Shown one piece after another: positions 39,533 through 51,852 of a stretch of DNA of 64,000 nt. The stretch is taken from positions 186,001-250,000 of the forward strand of contig LUGG01000022.1 of assembly GCA_001683735.1 (NCBI GenBank), given 5' to 3'. The position numbers were made by a program, and so were the translations under genes. The notes beneath the pieces are model-generated. The model had not been told where the DNA came from. It did not search any database and saw only the letters and a program-made list of their open reading frames with translations. How positions within the stretch are numbered: the stretch's first letter is position 1; each line of letters opens with the position of its first letter. Source of the DNA: Grifola frondosa (Eukaryota; Basidiomycota; Agaricomycetes; Polyporales; Grifolaceae).

Positions 39533-40823
39533 ACGGAGAGAACTACCAGATTGCATTCATGAACGTGGAAAGTGTAGCTGTTTGTTGTGTTTTACCTCGT
39601 GAGTACTTTGACATCTCACATAAACGTATCCTTACGTTTCGCGCCACACAGATTATTCCCTTATCTTTCACGGCTGATGTGCTTGCTTTGTTGTCGCTCT
39701 TTGTGTACAATTCTCTTTCCGTCACGTCGATCAACTACGCTCCTCCTCGTTCTTCTGGTACTGTCACTTTTCGGTTTCTTGCTTTTTGGCATCGTTGGTT
39801 CTCCTGCAACGGAACGGCATCTCTCATCTCCATATCCAACTCATTTTGTGTCAGTCTCCCATCTTCGTATCATCTCATTGTATCTATTATTTCACGCATC
39901 GCCAGAGTAAAAACCGCAGTCTCCTGCATCATGTTTTCGCATTGACGCTTTCTCTCTGGTCCATCTTTTCGCTCTCTACCCTCTATGTTACTCCTGTTAC
40001 TCTACGTTATTTCGCTCTCGTTAAGCAATAGTTCTGTGTACTCTGCTAGATGGATCCTACACACACATTGCAATGCGGTGTACAACGTACATACCAATGC
40101 GATCTCGATGTCGAACTTGAGAATGCAATCGCGTCAGCCGCGGGACCAGATTCCACATGCAGGTAAGCAGCACGTGAACCACGTGGACCGTGTATTCTCC
40201 GCTCGGGCCCGTGGCTGCTATTGTCCTCTCTATTGTTTACTTGTTAAAGCAGCATCGCGACCCAGGACAGTTTTCCACCCCCATAACATTCTGATCTTCT
40301 AGCTAAATTTGCTGTATGGATGCACCCTCGTGTGCGATGGCGTCCCCTGATTTTAGAACATTGACAACGTCCGTCCTGCAACCATCTCGTTGCTGCTCTG
40401 CTTATTGGTTTGCTGTGCCACAGGGTCATTCGGCCGTGTATTTTCGAATGGACTGGGCGGTGTCCTGCGGTGTCGTATTGGTCTTTCAAATCTGTGCCAT
40501 CATGCTTCTCCCTAATCTTGCTCAAGTTAGAATGATGCTAGCAATACTCGCATTGTCTTTAGATATCATTCCCTAGTTGCGAAGAGATCAGGGGTTCTTC
40601 CATTCCACACTCTCCGGATCCTTGCATTCTTGCGAAGCACGGCTGTTCACACGTTTGCTGATAAGTATACACCCTGTCCGTAGGCAACGTTGCACAGGCT
40701 CAGAGTGCATCCTCCGTCAGGCACATCGATTGTCCATGCGCTTCCGCCAGGGCACTATCCATAGAACGTATGTAGTAGATTGCGTGTCCTGCTGCATGCT
40801 ATGCACAACGTGGCCACCAGTGG
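39533..40823. other. 1.3 kb intergenic, no gene seen
   Basis: T-rich at the left (HMG 3' end). Short open frames on both strands lack recognisable domains or splice patterns. Confidence 0.45.
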
Positions 40824-41998
40824 TCACTCGCTGTCCATTGCACGGTCAGATGGCCTCCCTATAAGCACATCCGGATCCGCCCTCATCTCCCTCAGCTCGT
40901 ACTGCCACCATTCCGGGTCGATTTCCGACGAGACGTATACGAACGAGGGCCGCGAATACTCGTGCGCGTGACGCGGCGTAGCTGCATCAGTAACCCCTGT
41001 GTCATTGGGATTTCTGACAGGACGGGCGTGTTCGTCCCGGTCTGCGGGATGTCGCGGATGTTGATCAGCAACGGGTCATCGACGCCTATGTAGTATGCAC
41101 GCCGAATGTTGATTAATAGTCGCGTGCAGTTCGTGATTGAGAGTGCCAACGCGAATGCTACTGGGATTTGGTAGAGACCCGGCTGGGGATTCGAAATAGT
41201 TAGTTCGGTGTCTAACGCGGGCCGGCACATTTCACACTCACGGTAGCGACCAACCAAATGATAGCACATGAAAGGTACGATGCGAAGATGCTGTGGATAT
41301 GACGCGTGAGTGATTTCACAAGGGAGAATTGCGGAAGCTCGCTAACGCCAAGAAGTTCATCAGGGAATGCTTGTAAACCATATCGAGAAGGTTGTCATAT
41401 GTAAATGTCCGTTTCCGACCGCAGCGCAAAGATCTTCCGCACCCCCTGTATAGGAAGAGCAGAAGGAGTATGGAATCAAATGCGAGGATGGGTACCCAAA
41501 GCAAGCGGTAAGTCGAAGGTACTGAGCCGATCACGCAGAACGTGGTTCCGGGTATTGTATGAGAGTTCGCTATGTCCTTCATCAGACAAAAATTCAGTAT
41601 TTCGTGAGTAGCATCGTACCGTCAAAGTGTATGAATGAGAACGCGAGGATCATGACCACAGCCACGACCTCAGTCACGTAGAGGAAGCCCATGACGGCCA
41701 GGATCCATCGACTCTTGTTGTAGACAACGTAAATCCAGAGCAATAAAACAGCTATAATCCGAATGTGAATAGAGCACATTCCTCAATATATGAAAACCCT
41801 AAGGCAACCTTCCGAACTAAACAGAATGGAACAGTAACCCCATGTCTCCCAATGGAACCAGAAGCGACCTTGATATTCCTGATCAATCCTGAGGTGACGA
41901 TAAGAATACAGACGACGCACAGCTAATGCGTAGCGCAGCGAGGCGCCGGATTTGGTAAGACGGCTGACCTGACAGGGATGAAGACATACAACTGCCAA
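40824..41998 (-). CDS. DUF6533-type multi-pass membrane protein, 5' end unresolved
   Basis: Seven-helix membrane protein of the type expanded in agaricomycetes; function unknown. Helices are seen in IRIIAVLLLWIYVVY, RWILAVMGFLYVTEVV, LLWVPILAFDSILLLLFLY, FASYLSCAIIWLVAT and IPVAFALALSITN. The DQEY motif after the first helix (about 41880) and LWxYVVYNKSRW are typical. Introns at about 41567-41616, 41285-41336 and 41178-41237 keep phase. The cytoplasmic C-terminus changes frame at about 40966-40974; in the second frame it gives an acidic, Trp-rich tail (EIDPEWWQYELREM) and stops at 40824, whereas the first frame stops at 40892. The N-terminal exon was not resolved. Confidence 0.68.
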
Positions 41999-44116
41999 TT
42001 ATGCGCCAGTGAAATTCATGTCTAGCTTGAGAACATTAAAACTTACTGCATCATTTATCGCAGTGCTATTAAGGGCTGGAGAAAGATCTCAATTATGTAG
42101 TCTTTGCATATTACGGTTTCATGAATACTGACCGATAACTTGAAATCTGAGGTTGGGGCCAATCAGGGCTAACCTAAACTCGAATGACATGTAGCACCCA
42201 CAGCATGCATGACAAGCCGAAATATCGATGCTAGCATGGATGAATCAGGGCGTGTGCCGGAAGATGATACGCTTCCTCACGAACCCATATGAAGGCCAAC
42301 TTGATGACAGACCACCGTTTTTGCTATGAATATGTGAATATCGAGCTCAGTTAAGTGACCACGATGTCGCTGACCCAAATCAACTCGACCTCTCTCTCGA
42401 TACATATGACTAGAACATACGGTCAGGACACTTCACCACAGAAGCGAAAGCGGACTCACTCACTATAATCATACACTACGATCGTGGCAGCAATGACTGT
42501 CAAATTAGCGACAGATCAGCTACGCTAGCTTTCCTCCTTTTGCAGCTGCACGTACACGAGACAAATTGCGTCATATGTACATTTTCAATGGAAGTAATTA
42601 ATTCAGCGACCGTGTTGGAGTCTTGCTCGCTGGCCATTGGGGGAACGAAGGACATGGTCACAGTTCCTAGACAGCTGGGGCGGGAGCAAGAGGCGGAAAA
42701 GGACGCTGCACACGCCTTTATAACGCGGAACGAAGAAGCGCAGACGTAATATGCCTTACAATCGTCCCGTAGCGCGGTGAAAGAAATGCCACAGTCAGTG
42801 AAGCCCATTGAGTTCGCTGGGCATGGAATATACACCCACTTAGTGTCCATGCCGATATTGGCAGTTTATCCATTTAGAATTCTGGCTTTCTGGGGAAGAA
42901 TGTTCCGCAGTAACGGCGTTGCTCCGGTGATTCCACGACAACCCGACCACGTTACACTAGAAATGGGGCAGCAGGCGCGCTGTGACCTGCTCATTCTCAC
43001 TGAACAAAGTCCGCGTACGAAGATAAATTGTCAGCCAAAGGCGTCTCTGTATTGGGGCTTTGGTGAGAAAAGACGTGTGCGTAGGGAAGGCGCCACTCGA
43101 AAGAGATAGGCTTCTTCTGTCAACGCATTTGGCAAAATGCGGAGCGCCGGAGTACTCTTTCCGGTCGGACTTCAGTACGAGCTGCATAGTATCCTTCACA
43201 TTCCATGTCGAAACTAGAGGCATTGACAATGTAGTGGCCGCCTTAAAGACGCGATGGAGAAGAAGTGAATTGTTTGTCTGTGAATTGAGGTGGGCTGTAA
43301 CGGTCACGGAGGTTAGATGTTCAGGACAAGTAGGAAACGCGCATGTTCATTTTTCAGGAAATCACACGGCAGCAGCGAATTCTTGCGTACGCATCCTGAC
43401 CATAAGTTATGTGATGACTCTAGTCAAAGGTCTAATTCGAGGGAGATCTCGGCACAGCAAGCCACAACAATCATGCTTCGCGGATCCAAGAGAAGATGCG
43501 GCGGTGACACGAGAAGTCGCACTCTATATCCCGAGACCATATTTCCCGGAACCCGATGAATAGCGAAGGCCGCCTTGAAAACGAGGGTAGTCAAATTCAG
43601 TCTCAGTCTGAGATATGAGGCTATCCGACTCATCCAGAGCACCACAATCTCTCTTTCGCCGCAAATAACATGCGCCTCTTTGATCGAAGCGCAGTCAGCG
43701 AGTTTTCCATTAATTGTGTCACGCACGATGCCAAAGAGAATCCTGGAAGAATGATCCTGCCAGTGTTATCACATAGGAGTCTCAACCGCTTGACATACGA
43801 AGGTGCGGAGGCGGAAGTAGCGTGGAAATGAGACATCCACTCGTCTGGCTTTAAATTGTCTGGCCTCGTCTTGAAGAATGCTTGATTAGTTTCAGACTAT
43901 CACATATCGAGGCAATGCCCCAGACAAAAAGAAAAAACACATGACCTTTAGACTCCAAAACCGTAATCGCACATAGTCATTAAAGTCATTAATACAGCGA
44001 AGGCTGCTACCACATAGCGAGGGGGTGTAAGCAGCACCGCGGCGGATTGTCTACACGGGCACCACGGCCTCAGCGATCGCGTGCCACACAGGCTCACTAG
44101 CACAGGTAGTGGACAC
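41999..44116. other. 2.1 kb region, no supported gene
   Basis: Open frames of 70-167 codons lie on both strands (largest 43060-43563, plus). None shows a domain, signal peptide or conserved splice pattern. The first few hundred bases should contain the 5' exon and promoter of the DUF6533 gene. Confidence 0.45.
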
Positions 44117-45568
44117 TCACGCCAGCCCATTCAGCTGGTTGACCGCGGTGAGGCCCTGCCCGATGTTCACAAAATCGAGGAGCACGAAGTTCGGGGCGCG
44201 TCCGGCTGAGAGTGGCTCGCACCCCGCAGCGTTCGCGAGGATTCTGCAAGTGTGCGTGAGCTACGAGGCTGCTTGACGGAAAGATGTGGAGGAGGATACG
44301 TACGAAGTGACACCGTTGGTTGTGGGCGCGGCCTCAGGATCACTGATAATGATGCCAGTATCCAAGACGTTGATGTTCAGCGAGTGGTTGATCAAATACA
44401 TATGGTCCGTTGTGCCCAGGGGGCCTGCGATGCGATCAACGCTGCACGGGAAGGAGGCGTTGGTCACGCTGAATGGTGTTTCCCAGATCTGCGACACGAG
44501 GAAGCGACATGCGTGTGATTAGACCAACCAACCAAATACGTTAGAGGGATTGGCTGACCATCTCAAACTCCGGCAATATATACGGAACACTGCGATCGGT
44601 GTCTGCGCCAGCATCGAGGAAGACAATTACACGCTTCCCACTATCAATCAGATCGCCAAGCGTGGGCCACTAAAAAAAATCAATTTTTGTACAGCGCAGC
44701 AAATAACGCGAATCTACGCACATCGCTCTGTGCAGTTGGAACTTGCGGGGGTACGTATGCGAGGGCGGCAATGCCCGACGCCTGGAAGGGTGGATCCCAG
44801 AGATCAGGCAGTGATGCGCCGTCAGGATTGGTGAAGAGCAACGTGAGCACCTCGTTGGGGTTGGCCGTGAGGAAGGTGTTCACGGTAGTGAGGTAGTCTT
44901 GTACAGTGCCGCCGTCGAACAGATCCTAAGAGCACGAACGATCGTAAGTGAGCTGAGGTATCACTCCATGTTTCTACTACGTACACAACCTAAACGTGAC
45001 AGAGCGATATGTAAGTAGATAGCCCCGTGGGAAGGGTTGAGATGCACTGACTTGTGTGACAGAAATGGAGCACACCGTTGTTCCTGGATGATGAATATAG
45101 TCAATTCTACAGGTGGGATCTTGTTAGAGCCGGAATACGTACACATGTGCCTGCGCTTGTAGCAAGCGCACCCCAAGACCCAGCTGGGTAGGTATGTCAA
45201 CCTCCTGGTCTCTTGCGACTGTAGCCATGGACACGTTAGGTCGGTGAAATTTCGATATTCGTCAGGACAGACTTACGGGCAAGGGGGTCTTCGCTAAATG
45301 CGAATGAGTCATGCGCTGTATTACATATCACAATGCCGCCCTGCTGTTCAGACAGTTTCTTCCATACCTCCCATGAACGTGACGTTTCCATAGTTCCTGC
45401 TGCAGAGTTCCGCGTGCCCATTGCAGACGGACGCCCTGCCAAGCCGCCATAGTCATTCCAAAGGCAAGCTCTGAAAATCAACTGTATTGCACACCTCTTC
45501 AAAGGAACAGAGGCTCCTCGGGCCAACCCAACGGCGGCTAATGTCAGGATCGTCAACACTGCTCGCAT
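44117..45568 (-). CDS. secreted PLC-like phosphodiesterase (TIM-barrel X-domain)
   Basis: Extracellular or cell-wall protein of the fungal PI-PLC-X-like family. A signal peptide (MRAVLTILTLAAVGLARG) starts at 45568. The mature part has CNGHAELCSRNY, GAHDSFAFSEDP (first catalytic-type His), VDIPTQLGLGVRLLQAQ and HFCHTSCDLFDGG (second His). It continues with VNTFLTANPNEVLTLLFTN and VIVFLDAGAD. It ends NIGQGLTAVNQLNGLA at a stop at 44117-44119. About nine introns interrupt it. The motif CHTSC needs a 5-nt exon at 44985-44989 (GTTGT) between introns of 62 and 59 nt. No EF-hand or C2 domain is present, so it is not a signalling PLC; a lipid or GPI-related substrate is inference. Confidence 0.84.
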
Positions 45569-46568
45569 ACCGATGGGAAGGGGTTGGAACGGTCGTCAGA
45601 GAGTCAAGAACGAGCGGCGGCCGCCTTATACCAGACGAGAAACCTTGATCTAAATAAACTGATCCAGCAGCAAAGAAGGAAGAGAATCGACCCAGCAGTC
45701 TATTTGAGGGAAACCTACACATGATACCTGGGCTTCGATATAAATGCCATGGCATCTGATTCGAAAACAGACCAGGTCCAGCACTTGAGCAGCATGGCTA
45801 TGATGTATGCCTCTCGCGAGCAGAGCTTTTCCCACTGTGGCCATATGTGCAAGAAGTGTTTGATTTCAACAAAGACGCACGTGCGCCACGAAGTGAACTG
45901 AAAGTTTGATGCCTCCGACTGCAGAGTTAGGTGATCAAAAATTTTCCCGAGGGTTTCGTATACCAATGTGGTGATATATCCACGGTTGTTGTTGCCATCG
46001 GACATTGTTGTCATGGTAGAAACAGCAGATGAACAGGACACAGTGTGTCACACAGCACTTGGTTTGATTCCTGATGGGCGGGCCTGCCAAAAGTACTGAT
46101 GTCTGCAAAAAATCGCTCTGGATGTGGCGATGCTGGTTGGTCTTGGTCAAACAGACAAGCGTGCATTTCGCCAGACCCGCTAAATTTGCTGAGAACAACT
46201 GATGTGAGGGCTCCGAAGGATGGGAGAGACGGCTGCATAGCGGATCAATCAGACATCTCCACCAGAGCTCGATTAGAACTTAGAATCAAAAATATGATTG
46301 ACTGAAAGGAGCACTATCCAATCAGCATGCACGGTAAGGGGTTATCCGTCACCTTGTGTAACGGTTACATACGCGTAATAAACGGCAGAATCAGGGGTGC
46401 TGTGGCCACTGCTATCCGCCACCGGCCATCGTCGGTGACAATGATCCACCAGCTGTTGAACAACTACTTAAACTAGCTCGCAAAACTCTCTTGCAACCCG
46501 TTACCTGGACGACTGCGTAGGCTGCATTTAAGGCTGTACTCCCTGGATACTGTGCTCTAGATCCCACC
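45569..46568. other. 1.0 kb intergenic between divergent genes
   Basis: Lies between the start codons of the PLC-like gene and the NAD kinase. A minus-strand open frame (45715-46041) is unsupported. No TATA box is obvious. Confidence 0.45.
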
Positions 46569-49562
46569 ATGCAATCCGTGCTCTCTCCCGACGTCGACGC
46601 GTTCGCCACGCCTCCCACCACGCCGACCGTTCTCACAGACCAAATTCGTCCATCCTTGTCTAGGCGTTCGAGCAAACCTTCTAATCTTCATTTGCAGCGA
46701 GCATCCGCCGACTGGAATCCGAACATCGTGCTCGACTTGCAGCAATCTCCGGACCCAGTCCCTGTGAAGACTGGACCCTCCATTGCTGCCCAAATCAACG
46801 GAAAACTCAGCGCCAATGACGCTCTCCCACCTGTGATGGCGCCTACACCCACAATTACACAGCAATCGGACACCCCCGCCGCAGGCCCCTTGCGCCGTGC
46901 GCCTTCGCCGCCGGTTACGTCGCCCTGTTTCCTGCACTCTAAATTGCAGGGTGCCTCCTTTAAGGACTGGCTGCACTCCAAGCAGACCAAGGCCCACCAG
47001 GACGCCCGCATGGACCCTACCCACGGCTCCCACAAGCTTGAAGCCAACCCACTCAGGGTCTCCTATCCGGACGGCACCCTTTCAGAGCCGTACTCCGGGC
47101 ACAACTCGGAATACGGTGCGGACGAGGGCGAAGATGACGGTGAGGACGGAGAGTATGCGCTGAGTCTCACGAAGCGACTCGCGGAGACGGCGGTGGGCGT
47201 GCGGGAGATGAGCAAGCAGCTCGGTCAGTGCTGTGTGGTCTGCAATGTTCGCATCGCACAGCGTCGGTGCTCATGACCCACGTAGGACGAACGTGTGTGC
47301 ATTCGCACATTCAGAACGTGCTGATTGTCACCAAGGCCCGCGACAATAAACTGATCAAACTCACTCGCGAGCTCGCACTGTATCTCATGCTCAAGCGCCG
47401 AACTGGCGATCGCGGTATGGTCGTGTAAGTAGTTATTCGTTTTCCTGCAGTGGAGATTCTGACGGTGAGGATGCAGTTATGTCGACTCTCAGTTGCGAAC
47501 GTCGAGACGATTTGACGCGGCTGGCATCGAGCGCGACCATCCGCAGTTGTTCGTTCCATTCCCTCGCCGCCGATCTTCCAGCAGCTCCTCGGTTGCGTCC
47601 GGTATGCAGAACGGGGAAGGATTCCTGTGCTCAGAAGGGCAGCTTCGATACTGGACTGCGGACATGTGCAGTCGTTCCCCGCATCTCTTCGATTTTGTCG
47701 TCACAGTACGTCATCATTCATCCATCGCTCACCGCGCTGCTGCTAACTCAGACACAGCTCGGTGGGGACGGAACTGTGTTGTTCACGTCGTGGCTCTTCC
47801 AACGGATTGTTCCGCCCGTGCTCCCCTTCGCTCTGGGCTCATTAGGCTTCCTCACGAACTTCGACTTTGCAGACCACCAAGCGGTCATGGACAGCGCGAT
47901 AGACGGCGGTATCCGAGTCAACCTGCGGATGCGCTTTACATGCACGGTATATCGCGCGATTGCCTATGACAAAGCCAGAGCATGCCGGGCCATTAAGAAA
48001 GGCGACACTGGCGAGATTCTGATGCGCAGCGTCGAACGTGGCGGATGGGAGGCGCTCGAGAATGGGCACCAAATACACGAGGGGAAGTCTTGCACGAAGG
48101 ACAAGGAGATCATGTGCTTCTCGACACGGCCCGTGGAGAGCTTCGAGGTGCTGAACGACCTCGTTGTGGATAGAGGCCCAAGTCCTTATGTCAGTCTGCT
48201 GGAGCTTTTCGGTGAGCTCGCCTGCATTTGGAAGGGTCTGCACGAGTCCAATGATTAATTTGCACAGGCGATGAGCACCATCTCACAACTGTCCAAGCTG
48301 ATGGTCTTACCATCTCAACGCCCACCGGATCTACTGCATACTCTGTGAGCGCTCTCAAGTTACGCCCGATCGTGCCAGGACTTACTCCTTTGATTCGGCA
48401 AGTTATCCGCCGGCGGTTCCTTGGTCCATCCCGAGATACCTGCAATCCTGATCACTCCTATCTGTCCGCACACGTTGTCCTTCCGTCCTATGCTATTGCC
48501 CGACACCATGGAGCTCCGGATATGTGTGCCTTTCAACTCGCGCAGCACTGCCTGGGCCTCGTTCGACGGTCGAGGACGAGTGGAACTCAAGCGTAAGAGT
48601 ATCACGTCCTCACGATTACATCCTATCTAATGAAGTGTTCCAGAGGGCGATCACATTACGGTCACGGCTTCCAAGTATCCGTTCCCGACTGTATGCGCAG
48701 ATACCCAGTCTGTAGACTGGTTCAACTCTATCTCGCGCACGCTCAAATGGAACGAGCGTGAACGTCAAAAGTCGTTTGTGGTTGTGGAGGAGAACCCGCT
48801 CAAGGTCACAGCACGCCGAGAGTCACCCGAGAAGTCTCGGCACGGCCAGCCCACGCCGACGATGCGACAGCATCGGCTGGAGAAGGCTTTGCGTAACGTG
48901 GAGGATGACGAAGAGGAGGACGAGGTGTCCGACGAGGAGGAGGAGAAATATGACACGACGACCTGTCGTCGAACGAGTCCACCTCCACAGCCGCAGAGTC
49001 GACAAAAGTCAGCCCCATAGAGGCGGAAATGAAAGTCGTGGTAGAAGACGGTGCGCCCAAGAGCCGCGAGCAGGCGGACGCCGAGATCGCTGCGCGCGTA
49101 CTTGTGCAGGGCAACCCGTTCATGCAGACCACGCGCGGGCGCAGGCGGTCGCACTCGGGCCTGCGCTCAGGCCTGGACACCCCAGACCGCTTCGCGGGGC
49201 CGCACCCGCACCCGCCGAAGCTGTCCCCGCGCCATGTGCAATTCGCGCCGCTGTCGGGCTCGTCGTCGTCGTCGTCGCTGACCGAGCAGCGCGAGATACA
49301 GCGCGGGGACCACGGGTCGAGAGACGACATCTACTCGCCACGCTCGGCGCACTCGAGCACACGCGTGCGGATCCCGCGCGACCGCGACGTGGAGGGCGAG
49401 AGCTTGAAGACGCCGACGCCGACCGAGCAGCCCCGCCGCCTGCCGTTTGCGCGGAGCCGCTCGAGGGAGCGGTCTGGCGAGGGACACCAGCGGAGGGCCT
49501 TTGCAGTGTGGGGGCAGGACGAGAGCGACAGTGCGACGAGCGATAGCGATGCGGATGCGTAG
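46569..49562 (+). CDS. NAD(+) kinase with long C-terminal tail, frame interrupted
   Basis: Makes NADP+ from NAD+ and ATP. The N-terminus is disordered. The kinase fold runs from [16 protein letters not shown] through the glycine motif [30 protein letters not shown] and [21 protein letters not shown]. Introns at about 47408-47459 and 48346-48400 keep phase. The kinase domain reads cleanly. After [17 protein letters not shown] there is an acidic run ([15 protein letters not shown]). A frame change at about 48951-48956 follows: the first frame stops at 49020, while the second gives a 200-residue Ser/Arg/Pro tail ending [20 protein letters not shown]. The second frame looks natural, so one base is probably missing. 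Localisation cannot be told. Confidence 0.92.
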
Positions 49563-49756
49563 GTGAGGAGGTCAGTCATCAGTAAGGTCGCTATTATCCG
49601 CATGCGAATTAGATTTCTATTTGCTTTATTTTGTATAGCTTGTTTTTTTGCGGAAGTAGACATTGAAGGAAGTTTCATATAGACCATGTACTATACGACA
49701 GTATGCACGACCATGGAACAAAAATAGTGCAATATATCAATTACCATTCCCGCTCG

Positions 49757-51085
49757 TCAGAAAAACACTGTGTTTCTCAAGACGAATCGTTCCAGTCTGC
49801 GGTAATCCGGGCGGTCTTTCGCGACGGCCCATATCCAGGCATCTAGCTCTGGGGCGGTGATGTCCTTCATCCACGCGAGTTCCTCGCTGCTCGCGCCGAG
49901 CTCGTGAGCAGCTTGCACGATGAGCTCGCATGCGTCGATCGCCGCGGCGCGCAGGATGTACGCCTGCTCGGGAGTGACCACGGGCCCCTCCTTCGGCACT
50001 TCCTTGTTCTTCGACGCCTTGGGATCCGTGGGTGTGGCAGCGGTCAGGAGCGCTTCGAGGGTCTCCGCTTCCCCCGCCTCAGGAAAAAGAGACGAAAGGT
50101 TGAGAGCTGGTGTGGACGTCGAGAGGTCGATTACGCCGAGGTGGATCAGCAACGATGGGATAACGTTGTCTGAGAAGATCGGGAGGTGAGACGTGCGTGG
50201 GACTGGGATTGCGGGAGTGTCTGAGGAGCCGAAACGCAGAGCGATGGCATGGATGGTCAAAAGCGCCTTTTTGAAGCAATATACCGCTGGAGGAACGAGA
50301 GGAATGTTGATTAGATGAAATATTTTGGAGAAATCTTTGCGCCAGACGCACGCTCATTGTTTACAAGCATCATATCTTGGAAGGCAGGAATGCCTCTGAC
50401 AAGCTGCATTGCAGAGAATTATGTCAGATATAGTAAATATACAGCGCGAAAGCGACCAACCCGCTCTAAGATCACATCGCATTCATCTCCTCCTTGGGCC
50501 TTAGCTTTTTCTCTTCCTTCAAACGCCTCCAAGACAAAACTGCCAAGATCAGGATACCCACCCTTGACGAGTACAGTGCCCGTCTCATTGATCGTCTTGG
50601 TTAACAGTTGGATCAATTCCCATATAGGCCCCCCAAGCTCGCCCACTGTAACGCCTGGAATGGACTCATGGGGCCGCTCGATATGCAATTCATCTGTAAC
50701 GCCCATGAGGTCCGCAACCGTGCTTTCTTGCATGGCTTTCATTCCTCGCGCGGAGAGCAGATCTCCGGCGCCAGTAGACGAGGAAATATACATGGAGAAG
50801 ACCAATGCGCGAACGTTATCGAACGCACCGCGGCCTGTGGCAGCATGTAGGGGAACACGATACCCAGAGGCGAAGTTGAGCAGCGAGAGTATGCATAGGA
50901 GGTTAAGTTCGGAAATGAGGGAAGGGAAGTTCAATGGCAAGATAAGTCCATGGGACGTCCGGAGACGAGAGAAACTGCTGGTGAAGGAGGAGGAGAGTAA
51001 GAAGCTTTTAACAGCATCCTGGCTAACCTGTGCAGGGGAGCGAATTAAGTGATATCCAATGTATGTAGGGAACGCTGGCGGTAAT
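49757..51085 (-). CDS. QNG1: queuosine 5'-phosphate N-glycosylase (DUF2419), 5' end unresolved
   Basis: Salvages the queuine base from queuosine nucleotides so that tRNA anticodons can be modified; fungi cannot make queuine. The sequence shows LPLNFPSLISELNLL, GYRVPLHAATGRGAFDNVR, YISSSTGAGDLLSARGM, VKGGYPDLGSFVLEAF, GIPAFQDMMLVN, FSDNVIPSLLIHLGVID and YILRAAAIDACELI. It ends RPDYRRLERFVLRNTVFF. Introns include 50287-50351 and one near 50400-50470 whose acceptor is best read as AGAG. The first exon before IRSPAQVSQDAVKSF continues to about 51085, preceded by an acceptor-like CTTTAG, so a short upstream exon with the ATG is likely. Confidence 0.87.
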
Positions 51086-51852
51086 GTCGTACTCTAAAGA
51101 CTCAAAAAAAATTGACTTGGATCTGAATCTCCCCCTATGAACCTACATCGTGATGGCAGTTATGATGCAAATAAACCCAGATGTAAGGTGTGTGTGGCGA
51201 GTACTACAACGTTCAAATTCTTCGAAACACTTTGTTGGGCTATGAGGATCAATAGTCACCTCTACCCCAACAAAGCGAATGAATGACCGATTGAACTCAT
51301 CGAAATAATCTACGAAATACGACTCCTGCTCACCGTGATATTGAATTTCGTCCTCAGCGACTGAGAAGACTCGCGGACAGCATCAATGAATTTCCCACTG
51401 ACGGGGAATGGAATCGCAGTCATTTCCCAGAAAAAAGACACTTATAGGTCGCTTCTGCGGCGTCAGTATTAATGCTAGTGTTTTGATACGAACGAAATGA
51501 AGCCTGAGTCTGTTTGTGGCGCTAACAGGATTTTTGCTAAATGCGGCATTTCCCATCTGTCTCTCCGTCTCGACGAAGTATGTATAATATTACAGCGAAG
51601 TCCAACTGTTGTAGAGCGTGAACGAATGCGGCCCTCTGGAAAAACACGCATATGCAAGACACAGTAGCCCAGATGCCAGGAACAGCAAGCAAGGCCTGCC
51701 ATGGTCTGGCTGAGGGCCAGGACGCAGTACTGAGAATTGTTATGGGCGTCTATATAATTGCCACGACTTCCGTAACAATCCTGCAGCCTACAATACTTGT
51801 TCTCTCTTTGCACTCTCATACAGCCTCGTATAACGCTTCATGGTTTTTGACA
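51086..51852. other. intergenic between divergent genes
   Basis: About 770 bp. It should contain the missing first exon and promoter of the queuosine-salvage gene and the promoter of the transporter. No gene was recognised. Confidence 0.45.

Noticed and set aside
43060..43563. A 167-codon plus-strand frame.
   Set aside because: No recognisable motif, signal or splice pattern; a minus-strand frame overlaps it equally well.
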